A stretch of DNA of 64,000 nucleotides from Halospeciosus flavus (GTDB lineage Archaea > Halobacteriota > Halobacteria > Halobacteriales > Halobacteriaceae). Below are positions 9,540-18,028 of this stretch, in pieces. Where the stretch lies: assembly GCF_029814175.1 (NCBI RefSeq), contig NZ_CP122312.1, forward strand, positions 2,790,001 through 2,854,000, given 5' to 3'. Numbering within the stretch: position 1 is the stretch's first letter; each line of letters opens with the position of its first letter. The notes beneath the pieces were generated by a model that saw only the letters and a list, made by a program, of their open reading frames with translations, made no database searches and was not told the DNA's origin. The translations under genes were made by a program, and so were the position numbers.

Positions 9540-10229
9540 ATGGACGCTGATACGGACCTCCCCGCGGACCTCCGTCGTGGGGTCCGCGACACGCTCCCGC
9601 TGTTGTTGGGCATCGTCCCGTTCGCCCTCGTCAGCGGGGTCGCGGCCGTCGAAGCCGGTCTCACCTTCCTGCAGGCGATGGGGCTCTCCATCGTCGTCTT
9701 CGCCGGCGCGTCGCAACTCGCCGCACTCGGACTCGTCGAGCAAGGTGCACCGCTCGCCGTCGTCGTCCTCACCGCGGTCGTCATCAACCTCCGGATGTTG
9801 ATGTACTCGGCGTCTATCGCCACGTACTTCCGGGAGTTCTCGCTGCGCGTCCGGGGTGTGCTCGCCTACGGACTCACCGACCAGGTCTACGCGCTCGCGA
9901 TGAACCAGTACACGAGCGACCGGTCGGTGAACAAGCCCTGGTACTACGTCGGCGTCGCCGCGACCCTGTGGGTCGTCTGGCAGGCGGGGACCGTCGTCGG
10001 CCTACTCGCCGGCGCGGGCCTCCCGTCGGCGTGGCGACTGGAGTTCACCGTCCCGCTGGTGTTCGTCGGCGTGCTCGTCCCGACCATCGACAGTAAGCCC
10101 GCGCTCGTTGCGGCCCTCGTGGGTGGCGGCATCGCCGTCGCTGGCACCGCGCTCCCGCTCAAAATCGGGTTGCTCGTCGGCGGGGTCGCCGGCATCGTCG
10201 CGGGGACACTCGCGGAGGGTCGACTGTGA
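9540..10229 (+). CDS. azlC: AzlC-family branched-chain amino acid exporter, large subunit
   Basis: Predicted 229 residues with about six to seven hydrophobic helices. The family-typical N-terminal segment (R-x-G-x-x-D-x-L-P-L-x-x-G-I-x-P-F-x-x-x-x-G) is present, as is the N-L-R-x-x-x-Y-S-A stretch near residue 85. AzlC with AzlD exports branched-chain amino acids or analogues across the cytoplasmic membrane. The stop overlaps the GTG start of azlD by four bases. The ATG at 9540 is preferred to an ATG at 9507 because it leaves the normal AzlC N-terminus. Confidence 0.88.
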   Translation: MDADTDLPADLRRGVRDTLPLLLGIVPFALVSGVAAVEAGLTFLQAMGLSIVVFAGASQLAALGLVEQGAPLAVVVLTAVVINLRMLMYSASIATYFREFSLRVRGVLAYGLTDQVYALAMNQYTSDRSVNKPWYYVGVAATLWVVWQAGTVVGLLAGAGLPSAWRLEFTVPLVFVGVLVPTIDSKPALVAALVGGGIAVAGTALPLKIGLLVGGVAGIVAGTLAEGRL

Positions 10230-10564
10230 GTTACTCCGCACTCGAGATCTGGACGGTCGTCTTCGTCGTGGGGATCGCCACGTTCGCGATCCGCTTCTCG
10301 TTCGTCGCGCTCTTCGGGCGCGTCGAGACGGTCCCGCCGCGCGTCGAGACGGCGCTCCGCTACGTTCCGTCCGCGGTGCTCGCCGCGCTGGTCGTGCCGT
10401 CGCTGCTCGTCGTCCGGCCGACGCTCGGCGCGACGCTCGTGAACGCCGAGTTAGTCGCGGGCGCGGTCGCCGTCGTCGCGGCGTGGTACACCGAGGACAT
10501 CTTCGCGACCATCGCCGTCGGGATGGTCACGCTCCACGTGCTCCGGTTCGTCGGTGTCGGGTGA
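10226..10564 (+). CDS. azlD: AzlD-family transporter, small subunit
   Basis: Predicted 112 residues, three to four membrane helices, with the A-T-F-x-x-R motif near residue 20 and an L-R-Y-V-P segment near residue 45 typical of AzlD. GTG start inside the azlC stop (GTGA overlap) implies translational coupling; the two proteins form one exporter. Confidence 0.88.
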   Translation: MSYSALEIWTVVFVVGIATFAIRFSFVALFGRVETVPPRVETALRYVPSAVLAALVVPSLLVVRPTLGATLVNAELVAGAVAVVAAWYTEDIFATIAVGMVTLHVLRFVGVG

Positions 10565-10720
10565 GGGGAGGGGCGGACAGACGGCGCCGACGGCGGGACC
10601 GCGGGGTGTGGCGCCGTCGTGACCGAAGTAGCCACCCCGCGACCGTTTCTCGGGTCACGCGGTGTCTGGTCGCCGCTTCGTACGTGAACGTTCGCAAAAA
10701 GTAGGGTCGTCGCAGTCGGT

Positions 10721-12649
10721 TCAGTCGTCGGCCGACGTCGCGGCACCGCCGGAGGAGACGCCCGTGCCGGGGCCGATGTCGATGTCGAGTTCCTCCAGTT
10801 TCTCGTCGGGGACGACGCCGTCGACCCACCCGCGGTGGTCGTAGTACTCCTCTTTCATCTGTTCGAGTTCGCAGAGTTCGCCCTCGGAGGCGCCCTGTCC
10901 TTCGATGGCGTCCTCGCTGCCCTCGACGAAGCGCTCGGGGAGCGAGTCGTCGTCACCGTCGAAGCCGACGAGGTTGTTGTAGTAGCGTTCGAGGTTGTAG
11001 ATGCGCTCGCCCGCTTTGAGGAGGTCGTCCTCGGTGACGTCGCGGCCGGTCATGCCGTTGTACTGGTTCACGTACTCCTCGACACCCTCGGCGAAGGCGT
11101 TGAACTTGCAGATGTCGAAGGAGTCGCTGATGGCGTGCATGTCCTGGAAGGTGGCGGTGAGTTCGCCCTTGCCGCGCCACTCGTAGGGGTCGACCTTCTC
11201 GGGGATGCCGAGGATCTCGGCGGCCGGCGTGTAGCCCCGGAGGTGGCAAGCGCCGCGGTTGGAGGTGGCGTAGGCGATGCCCATACCCTTCATGCAGCGC
11301 GGGTCGTAGGCCGGGATGGACTGGCCCTTCACGTCGAGGCGGCAGTCGTGGGCGTCGAGTTCCTCCGCGGCGCGGCGCTGTCCCTCGGCGAGGGTGTCCG
11401 CGAAGTCGTCTTCGCGCTGGGCGATGCGTTCGAGCATGTCCATCATCGTCTCGGAGTCGCCCCAGTCGAGACCGTCGCCCTCGACGTAGCCCTTCTCGGT
11501 CGCCTCCATCGCGAACGCCATGATGTTGCCCGCGTCGATGGTGTCGAGACCGAGGTCGTTACAGCGGTCGATGAGCGCCGCGATCATGTCGCGGTCGTCG
11601 CTCCCGGAGTTGGGACCGAGCGCGAACGCCGACTCGTACTCGTAGGACTCCATCCGGACGTTCATGTCCTCGCCCTTGTGGTTGACCTGCACCTCGACTT
11701 CCTTCTTGCAGGCGACCGGACAGGAGTGACACGTCGGTTCGTCGACGAGGATGTTCTCGCGGACGTTCTCGCCGGAGACGTTCTCGGCGTCGATGTCCGG
11801 GTCCTCGGACTCGCTGTACGACGAGGTGGAGGTGTACTTCCCGTTCTTCGTCGGGAGACCGTCCATCTCCTCGGTGATGTTCATGAGGACGTTCGTCCCG
11901 TACTGGGAGAGACCGCCCTCGTTGGGCGCGGTGACGTCGGACTCCTGGATGGCCTGCATCGCCTGCTTGTGGCCCTCCATGAACGTCTCGCGGTCGGCCG
12001 GTTTGGGCATCTCCGTCCCGGACTTCACCACGATGGCCTTCAGGTTCTTCGAGCCCATGACGGCGCCCGTGCCGCCGCGGCCGGAGGCGCGGTCGTCCTC
12101 GTTGACGATACAGGCGTAGCGCACCTGGTTCTCGCCGCCGGGACCGATGGCCATCACCGAGAGGTTCTTGCCGACGTTCCCGTCGCACTCCTCGCCGAGT
12201 TCGTCGATGGTGTCGTGGATGCCCCACCCGGCGACGTGCGAGGCGTCGCGGAGTTCCACTTCACCGTCCTCGACGTAGGCGTAGACGGGGTCCTCGGCCT
12301 GCCCCTCGAAGAGGAGACCGTCGAAACCGGCCCACTTGAGGCGGGCGCCCGACCAGCCACCGTGGTGGGAGTCCGTGACGGTCCCCGTGAGCGGCGACTT
12401 CGTCACGACGGCGATTCGGCCGCTCATCGGGGTCTGTGTCCCCGTGAGCGGGCCGTTCATGAACGCGAGGAGGTTGTCCGGTCCGAGGGGGTCGACGTCC
12501 GGTCCCTGGTCGAAGACGTGTTTGACGCCGAGTCCGCGCGCGCCGAGGTACTTGCGCGCGTCCTCGTCGTCGACGCCCTCGTAGTTCACTTCCCCCTCAC
12601 TCAAGTCGATGCGTGCGACGTGATCTTGGAATCCACCGAGGTCTGTCAT
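10721..12649 (-). CDS. aor: Aldehyde ferredoxin oxidoreductase (tungsten/molybdenum bis-pterin enzyme)
   Basis: Predicted 642 residues, the usual size. Three of the four [4Fe-4S] ligands form C-x2-C-x3-C near residues 307-314 and the fourth is the Cys of a D-x-C-K-F segment near 520. Pterin-contact segments such as G-P-x-T-G-x-x-x-P and G-R-G-G-x-G-A-V-M-G are present. The family oxidises aldehydes to acids with ferredoxin as acceptor; the natural aldehyde is unknown. The ATG at 12649 is preferred to a GTG at 12661. The acidic C-terminal tail ends in a Gly/Ala/Ser-rich stretch. It is a stand-alone gene, divergent from the VanZ-like gene. Confidence 0.92.
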   Translation of the reverse strand: MTDLGGFQDHVARIDLSEGEVNYEGVDDEDARKYLGARGLGVKHVFDQGPDVDPLGPDNLLAFMNGPLTGTQTPMSGRIAVVTKSPLTGTVTDSHHGGWSGARLKWAGFDGLLFEGQAEDPVYAYVEDGEVELRDASHVAGWGIHDTIDELGEECDGNVGKNLSVMAIGPGGENQVRYACIVNEDDRASGRGGTGAVMGSKNLKAIVVKSGTEMPKPADRETFMEGHKQAMQAIQESDVTAPNEGGLSQYGTNVLMNITEEMDGLPTKNGKYTSTSSYSESEDPDIDAENVSGENVRENILVDEPTCHSCPVACKKEVEVQVNHKGEDMNVRMESYEYESAFALGPNSGSDDRDMIAALIDRCNDLGLDTIDAGNIMAFAMEATEKGYVEGDGLDWGDSETMMDMLERIAQREDDFADTLAEGQRRAAEELDAHDCRLDVKGQSIPAYDPRCMKGMGIAYATSNRGACHLRGYTPAAEILGIPEKVDPYEWRGKGELTATFQDMHAISDSFDICKFNAFAEGVEEYVNQYNGMTGRDVTEDDLLKAGERIYNLERYYNNLVGFDGDDDSLPERFVEGSEDAIEGQGASEGELCELEQMKEEYYDHRGWVDGVVPDEKLEELDIDIGPGTGVSSGGAATSADD

Positions 12650-12771
12650 GGTAACTGTCACCTATTACTTTGGTCCTCGACCGCGGTAGTATTTGCCATG
12701 GGGACGTAACCAATACCGGTTACACCGACCGAACCGAAACCGGTACCCGGCCGGTCGACGAGTGTCGCGGT

Positions 12772-13158
12772 GTGACTCGACGCGGCGTGCGCCGATGGAT
12801 ACCCACGATAGTGGTGGCCGTCGTCGTGTTCGTCCTCTCGGCCGTCCAGGTCGGCGGGGCGGGTTCGACGTCCGGTTCACTCGGGCTCGTCGGCTTGGAC
12901 AAGTGGTTACACGCGGTCGGCTACGCCGGCCTGTCCTTCCTCGTCGCCGCCGCGTTCGGCCGGCGGGGGTGGCGATCTCTCACCGCGGTCGTCGCTCTCG
13001 TCGTCGTGTTCGGCGGGGCCATCGAACTCGTCCAGGGCGCTCTCCCGTGGCGGTCGGCGAGTGTCCTCGACCTGCTGGCCGACGCCGTCGGTGCACTGGT
13101 CGGCGTCGCGGCGTACCGGGGGTGGCGGGCCGTGCGCGGGCGGGTTCGCCCGGTGTGA
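12772..13158 (+). CDS. VanZ-like membrane protein
   Basis: Predicted 128 residues with four membrane helices. The D-K-x-x-H-x-x-x-Y between helices 1 and 2, the E-x-x-Q after helix 3 and the D-x-x-A-D-x-x-G-x-x-x-G in the last helix are VanZ features. Function in haloarchaea is unknown. The start is uncertain: GTG 12772 gives a sensible N-terminus (TRRGVRRWIP then helix 1), whereas the longer frame to 12670 adds an unlikely non-conserved segment. Confidence 0.7.
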   Translation: MTRRGVRRWIPTIVVAVVVFVLSAVQVGGAGSTSGSLGLVGLDKWLHAVGYAGLSFLVAAAFGRRGWRSLTAVVALVVVFGGAIELVQGALPWRSASVLDLLADAVGALVGVAAYRGWRAVRGRVRPV

Positions 13159-13166
13159 CGACGAGG

Positions 13167-13173
13167 TTTTACG
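13167..13173 (+). promoter_or_regulatory. TATA box of RaSEA gene
   Basis: A TTTTA element sits about 30 bp before the RaSEA ATG at 13199, consistent with a leaderless transcript. Confidence 0.45.
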
Positions 13174-13198
13174 CGCCTACCGTCTACGTGAGCGCAAC

Positions 13199-14314
13199 AT
13201 GAGCAAGCCGAGCCCCGACGTCTACGAGAGCGGACGGGGGATGGACGCCCACAACAAGGTGATGCGGGAACACCGCGCCGAGCGCGACGAGACCTACGAC
13301 CCGCACGAGCCGACCCGCGTCTGGCTCGACGAGGACAACACGCCCGACGGCGTGTACCAGAGTCTGACCATCATCCTCAACACCGGCGGGTGTCGCTGGG
13401 CGCGCGCCGGTGGCTGTACGATGTGTGGCTACGTCGCCGAGTCCGTCGAGGGCGGTTCCGTCACCCACGAGGCGCTGATGAACCAGATCGACGCCTGTCT
13501 CGAACACGAACAGGAGAACATTGCCGAGCAAAGCTCGGCAGGCAACCGGACGCAGTCCGGTGACGCAGAGGAGAAATCGGGACTCATCAAGATCTACACC
13601 TCCGGGAGTTTCCTCGACGAGCGCGAGGTGCCCGCCGAGACGCGGCAGGCCATCGCCGAGACGTTCGCCGACCGCGAGCGCATCGTCGTCGAGTCCCTCC
13701 CCGACTTCGTCCAGGAGGAACGGCTGAACGACTTCCTCGACGTCGGTCTGGAGACGGACGTCGCCATCGGCCTGGAGACCGCAAACGACCGCGTCCGCCA
13801 CGACTGCGTCAACAAGTACTTCGACTTCGAGGACTTCGTCGACGCCGCCGAGACCGCCGACGAGGTCGGTGCAGGAATCAAGGCCTACCTCCTGATGAAG
13901 CCACCCTTCCTCTCGGAGGGCGAGGCCGTCGAGGACATGAAGCAGTCCATCGAGAAGTGTGCCGAGTACGCCCACACCGTCTCGATGAACCCGTGTAACG
14001 TCCAGCGCTACACGATGGTCGACGAACTCCACTTCCACGGGGGCTACCGCCCGCCGTGGCTCTGGAGCGTCGCCGAGGTGCTCGAAGCGACCGCCGACGC
14101 GCCGGCCATCGTCGTCTCCGACCCCGTCGGCCACGGCTCCGACCGCGGCCCACACAACTGCGGCGAGTGCGACGACCTCGTCCAGGAGGCCATCAAGGAC
14201 TTCGACCTCCGACAGGACCCCTCGGTCTTCGGTGAGGTCTCCTGCGACTGCGAACACACCTGGGAAGCCGTCTGTGAGCGCGAGCGGAGCTACAACCTCC
14301 CCCTCGCGAACTGA
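13199..14314 (+). CDS. raSEA: Archaeosine biosynthesis radical SAM enzyme RaSEA
   Basis: Predicted 371 residues. An Elp3-like radical-SAM core carries Cys65, Cys73 and Cys76 (C-x7-C-x2-C) as [4Fe-4S] ligands. A second Cys set near the C-terminus (H-N-C-G-E-C and C-D-C-E-H) is typical of this family. RaSEA cleaves the lysine adduct made by ArcS to give archaeosine (G+15) in tRNA; ArcS lies at the left edge of the window. Residues ~110-126 are a Ser/Gly/Gln-rich insertion that looks like a species-specific loop. The ATG at 13199 is preferred because a TATA box is correctly spaced upstream. Confidence 0.9.
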   Translation: MSKPSPDVYESGRGMDAHNKVMREHRAERDETYDPHEPTRVWLDEDNTPDGVYQSLTIILNTGGCRWARAGGCTMCGYVAESVEGGSVTHEALMNQIDACLEHEQENIAEQSSAGNRTQSGDAEEKSGLIKIYTSGSFLDEREVPAETRQAIAETFADRERIVVESLPDFVQEERLNDFLDVGLETDVAIGLETANDRVRHDCVNKYFDFEDFVDAAETADEVGAGIKAYLLMKPPFLSEGEAVEDMKQSIEKCAEYAHTVSMNPCNVQRYTMVDELHFHGGYRPPWLWSVAEVLEATADAPAIVVSDPVGHGSDRGPHNCGECDDLVQEAIKDFDLRQDPSVFGEVSCDCEHTWEAVCERERSYNLPLAN

Positions 14315-14544
14315 GCGACCTCTCCGGTCGTTGACTTTATTACGCCCCAGGTCGTATTGAAACTTGGCACGCGAAGAGGTGGCGGTCCGCCCCTTGACCG
14401 CCCGTGGGTCTCCGCGTGCCGGGCGACTGTCCCTCCACGCTCCACACCCTCTCGGAGCGGCCGGCCGTGAGGTTTATTTTCATACATAAATTAGTTGAAA
14501 ATAGGCACGCTCTCCCTGTCCCCCGCGTGCCGAGGTAAGAACCC
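14315..14544. promoter_or_regulatory. Gap with four copies of GGCACGC/GCGTGCC and an AT-rich promoter
   Basis: GGCACGCG at 14366-14373 faces CGCGTGCC at 14413-14420, and GGCACGC at 14504-14510 faces GCGTGCC at 14525-14531, giving two inverted pairs of one motif. Between them lies an AT-rich block (14472-14503) that can serve as a TATA region. The second pair would form a hairpin in the mRNA leader directly before a GAGGTAA ribosome-binding site and the ATG at 14545. Confidence 0.55.
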
Positions 14545-14655
14545 ATGTACGACCAGTACGAAGCGGTGGCTCGCGACGGGTGGTTAGAGATTCGCTCCGA
14601 AGAAGACGACGAGCGATGGCTCGCTATCGACACCCCCGTCGACGTCAAGGCCTGA
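14545..14655 (+). CDS. 36-residue acidic small protein
   Basis: The frame from ATG 14545 to TGA 14653-14655 encodes 36 residues rich in Asp/Glu and Trp. It starts M-Y-D-Q-Y-E-A-V and contains two Trp in a D-G-W / E-R-W pattern. A GAGGTAA Shine-Dalgarno-like sequence ends four bases before the ATG, and an AT-rich promoter lies upstream, so it looks expressed. It resembles the many uncharacterised small haloarchaeal proteins; function unknown. Confidence 0.6.
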   Translation: MYDQYEAVARDGWLEIRSEEDDERWLAIDTPVDVKA

Positions 14656-14704
14656 TGGCCCCGAACCGCGGGTCTCGTACCTCGGAGAACCTCCCTCCGC
14701 CTTT

Positions 14705-15379
14705 TCAGACGAACCCACGGAGCACGCCGCGGCCGTCGGTGCCGCCGATGTCCGGCAGCGACGCTCGCTCCGGGTGTGGCATCATGACGGCGACCTGTCC
14801 GTCGCGACTGACGAGTCCGGCGACGTTGTCCGCCGAGCCGTTCGGGTTCGCTTCGGCCGTCACGTTCCCGTCGGCGTCACAGTAGCGAAAGAGCACGCGG
14901 TCCTCGGCGTCGAGCGTCTCCAGAGTCTCTTCGTCCGCGACGTAGCGTCCCTCGCCGTGAGCGATGGGGATTTCGAGGACGTCCCCCTCCTCGTAGGTGG
15001 CCGTCCACGGCGTGTCTGCGTTCTCGACGCGCAGGTAGACGTGCTCGCACTGGAAGCGTGCGGAGACGTTCACCGTGAACGCGCCGGGCGTCAGCCCCGC
15101 CTCACAGCCGATCTGTGCGCCGTTACAGACGCCGAGGACGGGGACGCCGTCGTCGATGGCCTCGCGGACGTCCGCCATGACCGGCGCGCGTGCGGCCATC
15201 GCGCCGGCGCGGAGGTAGTCCCCGTAGGAGAACCCACCGGGGAGCATCACGCCCGAGACGTCCTCGGGGAGTCCGTCCTCGTGCCAGACGATGTCGGCGT
15301 CGACGTCGAGCGAGTCGAGCGCGCGGGCGGCGTCCCGGTCGCAGTTCGACCCACCGAAGCGGACGATTGCTACCGACAT
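14705..15379 (-). CDS. purQ: Phosphoribosylformylglycinamidine synthase, glutaminase subunit PurQ
   Basis: Predicted 224 residues. Class I glutamine amidotransferase: nucleophile Cys85 in G-V-C-N-G-A-Q, and the His/Glu pair in P-H-P-E-R near residue 200. It starts with the PurQ-type R-F-G-G-S-N-C-D motif. It feeds ammonia to PurL in the fourth step of purine synthesis, with PurS as bridging subunit. It follows purS by one base on the same strand; purL is not in the window. Confidence 0.95.
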   Translation of the reverse strand: MSVAIVRFGGSNCDRDAARALDSLDVDADIVWHEDGLPEDVSGVMLPGGFSYGDYLRAGAMAARAPVMADVREAIDDGVPVLGVCNGAQIGCEAGLTPGAFTVNVSARFQCEHVYLRVENADTPWTATYEEGDVLEIPIAHGEGRYVADEETLETLDAEDRVLFRYCDADGNVTAEANPNGSADNVAGLVSRDGQVAVMMPHPERASLPDIGGTDGRGVLRGFV

Positions 15380-15380
15380 C

Positions 15381-15635
15381 TCACTCGCGCTCCGTGACCT
15401 CGACGTCGTAGTCGTGGATGGTCGGGTTCGCGAGGAGTCGTTCGGCCATCTCGTCGGCCCGCTCGGACGCCTCCTCGGTGGAGTCGGCCGTGAGGTCGAG
15501 TTCGAAGCGGTCCGCCGAGCGGAGGTCCTCGAGGTCGAAGCCGAGGCGTTCGAGCGCACGCTGGGTGGTCTCGGCCTCCGGGTCGAGGACGCCCCGCTTC
15601 AGTCGCACGGTCACCGTCGCCGTGTACGCGGTCAT
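15381..15635 (-). CDS. purS: Phosphoribosylformylglycinamidine synthase subunit PurS
   Basis: Predicted 84 residues, the normal size. The small alpha/beta PurS fold is indicated by V-x-V-x-L-K-x-G-V-L-D-P near the N-terminus and a conserved A-x-x-L-L-A-N-P-x-I near the end. It bridges PurQ and PurL. It is the first gene of the purS-purQ pair and is divergent from purU. Confidence 0.95.
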   Translation of the reverse strand: MTAYTATVTVRLKRGVLDPEAETTQRALERLGFDLEDLRSADRFELDLTADSTEEASERADEMAERLLANPTIHDYDVEVTERE

Positions 15636-15796
15636 CGGGTTGACGTGCGTATTCGTGGGTAAAAGCAGTTTTGGAAGTGGTCCGATTTACACGTCTGTGC
15701 ATACTCGCGCGCTTGCGTGAAACCACGGCCTTTAGCCGCCCGAGCCACTACGCACGTAGCGATGTCTCAACTCCCCGCGAGTCGGAGGTGGCAGCG

Positions 15797-16723
15797 ATGA
15801 CGAGTTCGCTCACCGAAATCACGGTTATCGGAGACGACCGCACCGGACTCATCGCGCGAGTCACGTCGCTGCTGTTCGAACGGGGAGTCAACATCGAGGA
15901 CCTCGACCAGGCGGTCCGCGACGGCGTCTTCCGTATGCGGATGCACGTCGACGCCTCCGAGATGGTCTGTACCCGCGAGACGCTCCGCGACGCGCTCGCG
16001 GACCTCGGTGACGACCTCGACGTCGACGTCCAGGTACGCTTCCCCGACGAGCGCGACACCCGCGGTATCGCGGTGCTCGTCACGAAGGAGTCTCACTGTC
16101 TCGAACGCCTCCTGGAGGCCCACGAGGACCTCGACGCCGAGATTCGGGTCGTCGTCGGCAACCACGACGACCTCGAACCCCTCGCCGCCGAACACGACGT
16201 CCCGTTCCACGACGTCGGCAACGGCGACGGGAAACCCGACGAGGAGGAACTCCTCGACGTCCTCGACGAGTACGGCGTCGACCTCGTCGTGCTCGCTCGC
16301 TACATGCGTATCCTCAGCCCGGACGTCGTCTTCCGCTACGAGGGGCGCATCATCAACATCCACCCGAGCCTCCTGCCGGCCTTCCCCGGCGCCCAACCCT
16401 ACCGACAGGCCGTCGAGGAGGGCGTCCGCATCGCCGGCGTGACCGCGCACTACGTCACGAACGACCTCGACCAGGGCCCCATCGTCACTCAGCGGGCGTT
16501 CGACGCGCCGCCGGACGCCGACCGCGACTCGCTGAAGGAGCGCGGCCAACCCTACGAGGCCGACGCGCTGCTCGAAGCCGTGAAACTCCACCTCAACGAC
16601 GACGTCGCCATCCACCGCGGCCGCACGGAGATTCGCAACGCCGAGCAGTACCAACTCGGTCTCGGCGACGAAGGTGCAGAACTCGACGAACCGGTCGACC
16701 GGCCGATACCGAGCGACGACTGA
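15797..16723 (+). CDS. purU: Formyltetrahydrofolate deformylase (PurU type)
   Basis: Predicted 308 residues. An N-terminal ACT domain (residues 1-85, D-D-R-T-G-L-I-A-R) is followed by a formyltransferase fold with the catalytic Asn/His of I-I-N-I-H-P-S-L-L-P-x-F near residue 195 and the Asp of D-x-G-P-I. It releases formate from 10-formyl-THF, or supports formyl transfer in purine synthesis, fitting its position between purSQ and purC. The C-terminus has a ~30-residue acidic extension. The ATG at 15797 keeps the standard start of the ACT domain. Confidence 0.9.
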   Translation: MTSSLTEITVIGDDRTGLIARVTSLLFERGVNIEDLDQAVRDGVFRMRMHVDASEMVCTRETLRDALADLGDDLDVDVQVRFPDERDTRGIAVLVTKESHCLERLLEAHEDLDAEIRVVVGNHDDLEPLAAEHDVPFHDVGNGDGKPDEEELLDVLDEYGVDLVVLARYMRILSPDVVFRYEGRIINIHPSLLPAFPGAQPYRQAVEEGVRIAGVTAHYVTNDLDQGPIVTQRAFDAPPDADRDSLKERGQPYEADALLEAVKLHLNDDVAIHRGRTEIRNAEQYQLGLGDEGAELDEPVDRPIPSDD

Positions 16724-16729
16724 CGCGCC

Positions 16730-17752
16730 CTACAGTTCTCGGACCGCGTCGACGGCGTCGTCGAGCGACGGCGCGTCGAAGAAGTCGGTCCCGGCGTAGG
16801 CGTCCGCGCCGGCCGCGTACATGTCGCCGACCGCCCGAACCACGTCGTCGTCGAGGTGGACTGGTTCGACGTCGCAGAACTGTTTCCAGTCCGCGACGCC
16901 GCGCTCGTCGGCCTCGGCCTTCGCCGCGCTCACGGCGTCGACCCACTCGGGCTGAATCTCCTTGTAGTGCTGGCGGACGACCTCTTTCGAGACCTCCTGA
17001 CCTCCGTAGGAGAAGCGGTTCTCGTCGAACGTGCCGGTCACGTCGGCGACCTGGATCGTCCCGTCGACGTACAGACACTCGATCTTCCCGTCCTCGTGGG
17101 TGAGACCGGCCCGCGAGGCGAGTTCGGTGACGAGGTGGTCGACCGCGAGGGCGAGTTCTTCGAGGCGGTCGAGGTCGGCGCGCCCGGCGATCTCCTCGGC
17201 CGCTACTCTCGTGAGGTAGCGGTCCTGCTCTTCGTACTTCGTGGAGAACTCGACGACCGGTTCGGGGAGGTCGACCGACTCCTCGGGCCACTCGTCGGCG
17301 TCGAGACCGACGTCGGCGGGTTCCTTGCGCGTCCGGAGACTCGACCCGACGGGCACGGCGTTCCGGAAGACGATTTCGAGGGGAATCAGGTAGTTCTCGG
17401 CCGCCGCGGCGTGGTAGGCCTCGTAGTCGTACCCGGACTCCTCGTCGAAGGGGAGGTCGGGGACCTGCGTGAGTTCGATCCGCATCTCCTCGGGGGCGGC
17501 GGGCGCGTTCGCGAGGTCGTAAGTCTCGCCGTCGACCACGACGCCCTCGTAGTGCGTCGGGATGGCGTTCTCCTCGAAGAACTCGAAGGTCGCCGCGCCC
17601 ATCGCACAGAGGGCCGCGCCCTTCCGGGGAATCTCGTCGGGCATCTTGCCCCAGTCGAAGACGGAGTAGTCGTCGGTGAACTTGAAGCGCCCCTCGCCGA
17701 GCGACTCCTTCGTCGGCGCCGCGTCCACGTGGAGGTCCTTGACGCTCGTCAT
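16730..17752 (-). CDS. purC: Phosphoribosylaminoimidazole-succinocarboxamide synthase (SAICAR synthetase)
   Basis: Predicted 340 residues, longer than the ~240 of bacterial PurC, as in other haloarchaea. Typical elements are the G-K-x-x-x-E/F-x-F-x-D-x-Y-S-x-F-D-W start, the P-L-E-x-V-x-R-N core near residue 125, and H-E-D-G-K-I-E further on. It ligates aspartate to CAIR. It converges with purU, with only six bases between stops. Confidence 0.93.
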   Translation of the reverse strand: MTSVKDLHVDAAPTKESLGEGRFKFTDDYSVFDWGKMPDEIPRKGAALCAMGAATFEFFEENAIPTHYEGVVVDGETYDLANAPAAPEEMRIELTQVPDLPFDEESGYDYEAYHAAAAENYLIPLEIVFRNAVPVGSSLRTRKEPADVGLDADEWPEESVDLPEPVVEFSTKYEEQDRYLTRVAAEEIAGRADLDRLEELALAVDHLVTELASRAGLTHEDGKIECLYVDGTIQVADVTGTFDENRFSYGGQEVSKEVVRQHYKEIQPEWVDAVSAAKAEADERGVADWKQFCDVEPVHLDDDVVRAVGDMYAAGADAYAGTDFFDAPSLDDAVDAVREL

Positions 17753-17997
17753 GACCGGGAGTCGGGAGCGAAGTCACTAAGCAGTTTCCATCGACGTGCC
17801 TATCGTTCCGTCGAACAGGCGGAGAGTATGCACATATCTGTATTGGCTGGCAGGCGACCCCGGCCCGTCGCCGCTGGCGGTGGGTCGCACGACCGCGGAC
17901 ACCAGCGGACCGTCGTCAGCGCACGCCCCGTCTGGTCCCGGCTTCGTACGTGAACCTTCGTCTCGGACGTCGGCCGATTCGGACGGATACCCTCTCG

Positions 17998-18005
17998 TTT
18001 TTACC
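17998..18005 (+). promoter_or_regulatory. TATA box of cofH
   Basis: TTTTTACC is about 28 bp before the ATG at 18029, which supports that start (leaderless) over the GTG at 18020. Confidence 0.5.
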
Positions 18006-18028
18006 CTCGCGCGAAGAACGTGTGTCCG

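Noticed and set aside
10835-12709. A 624-codon open frame antisense to the aldehyde oxidoreductase gene
   Set aside because: The opposite strand has all cofactor motifs of the enzyme; the shadow has low-complexity Val/Asp/Leu content only.
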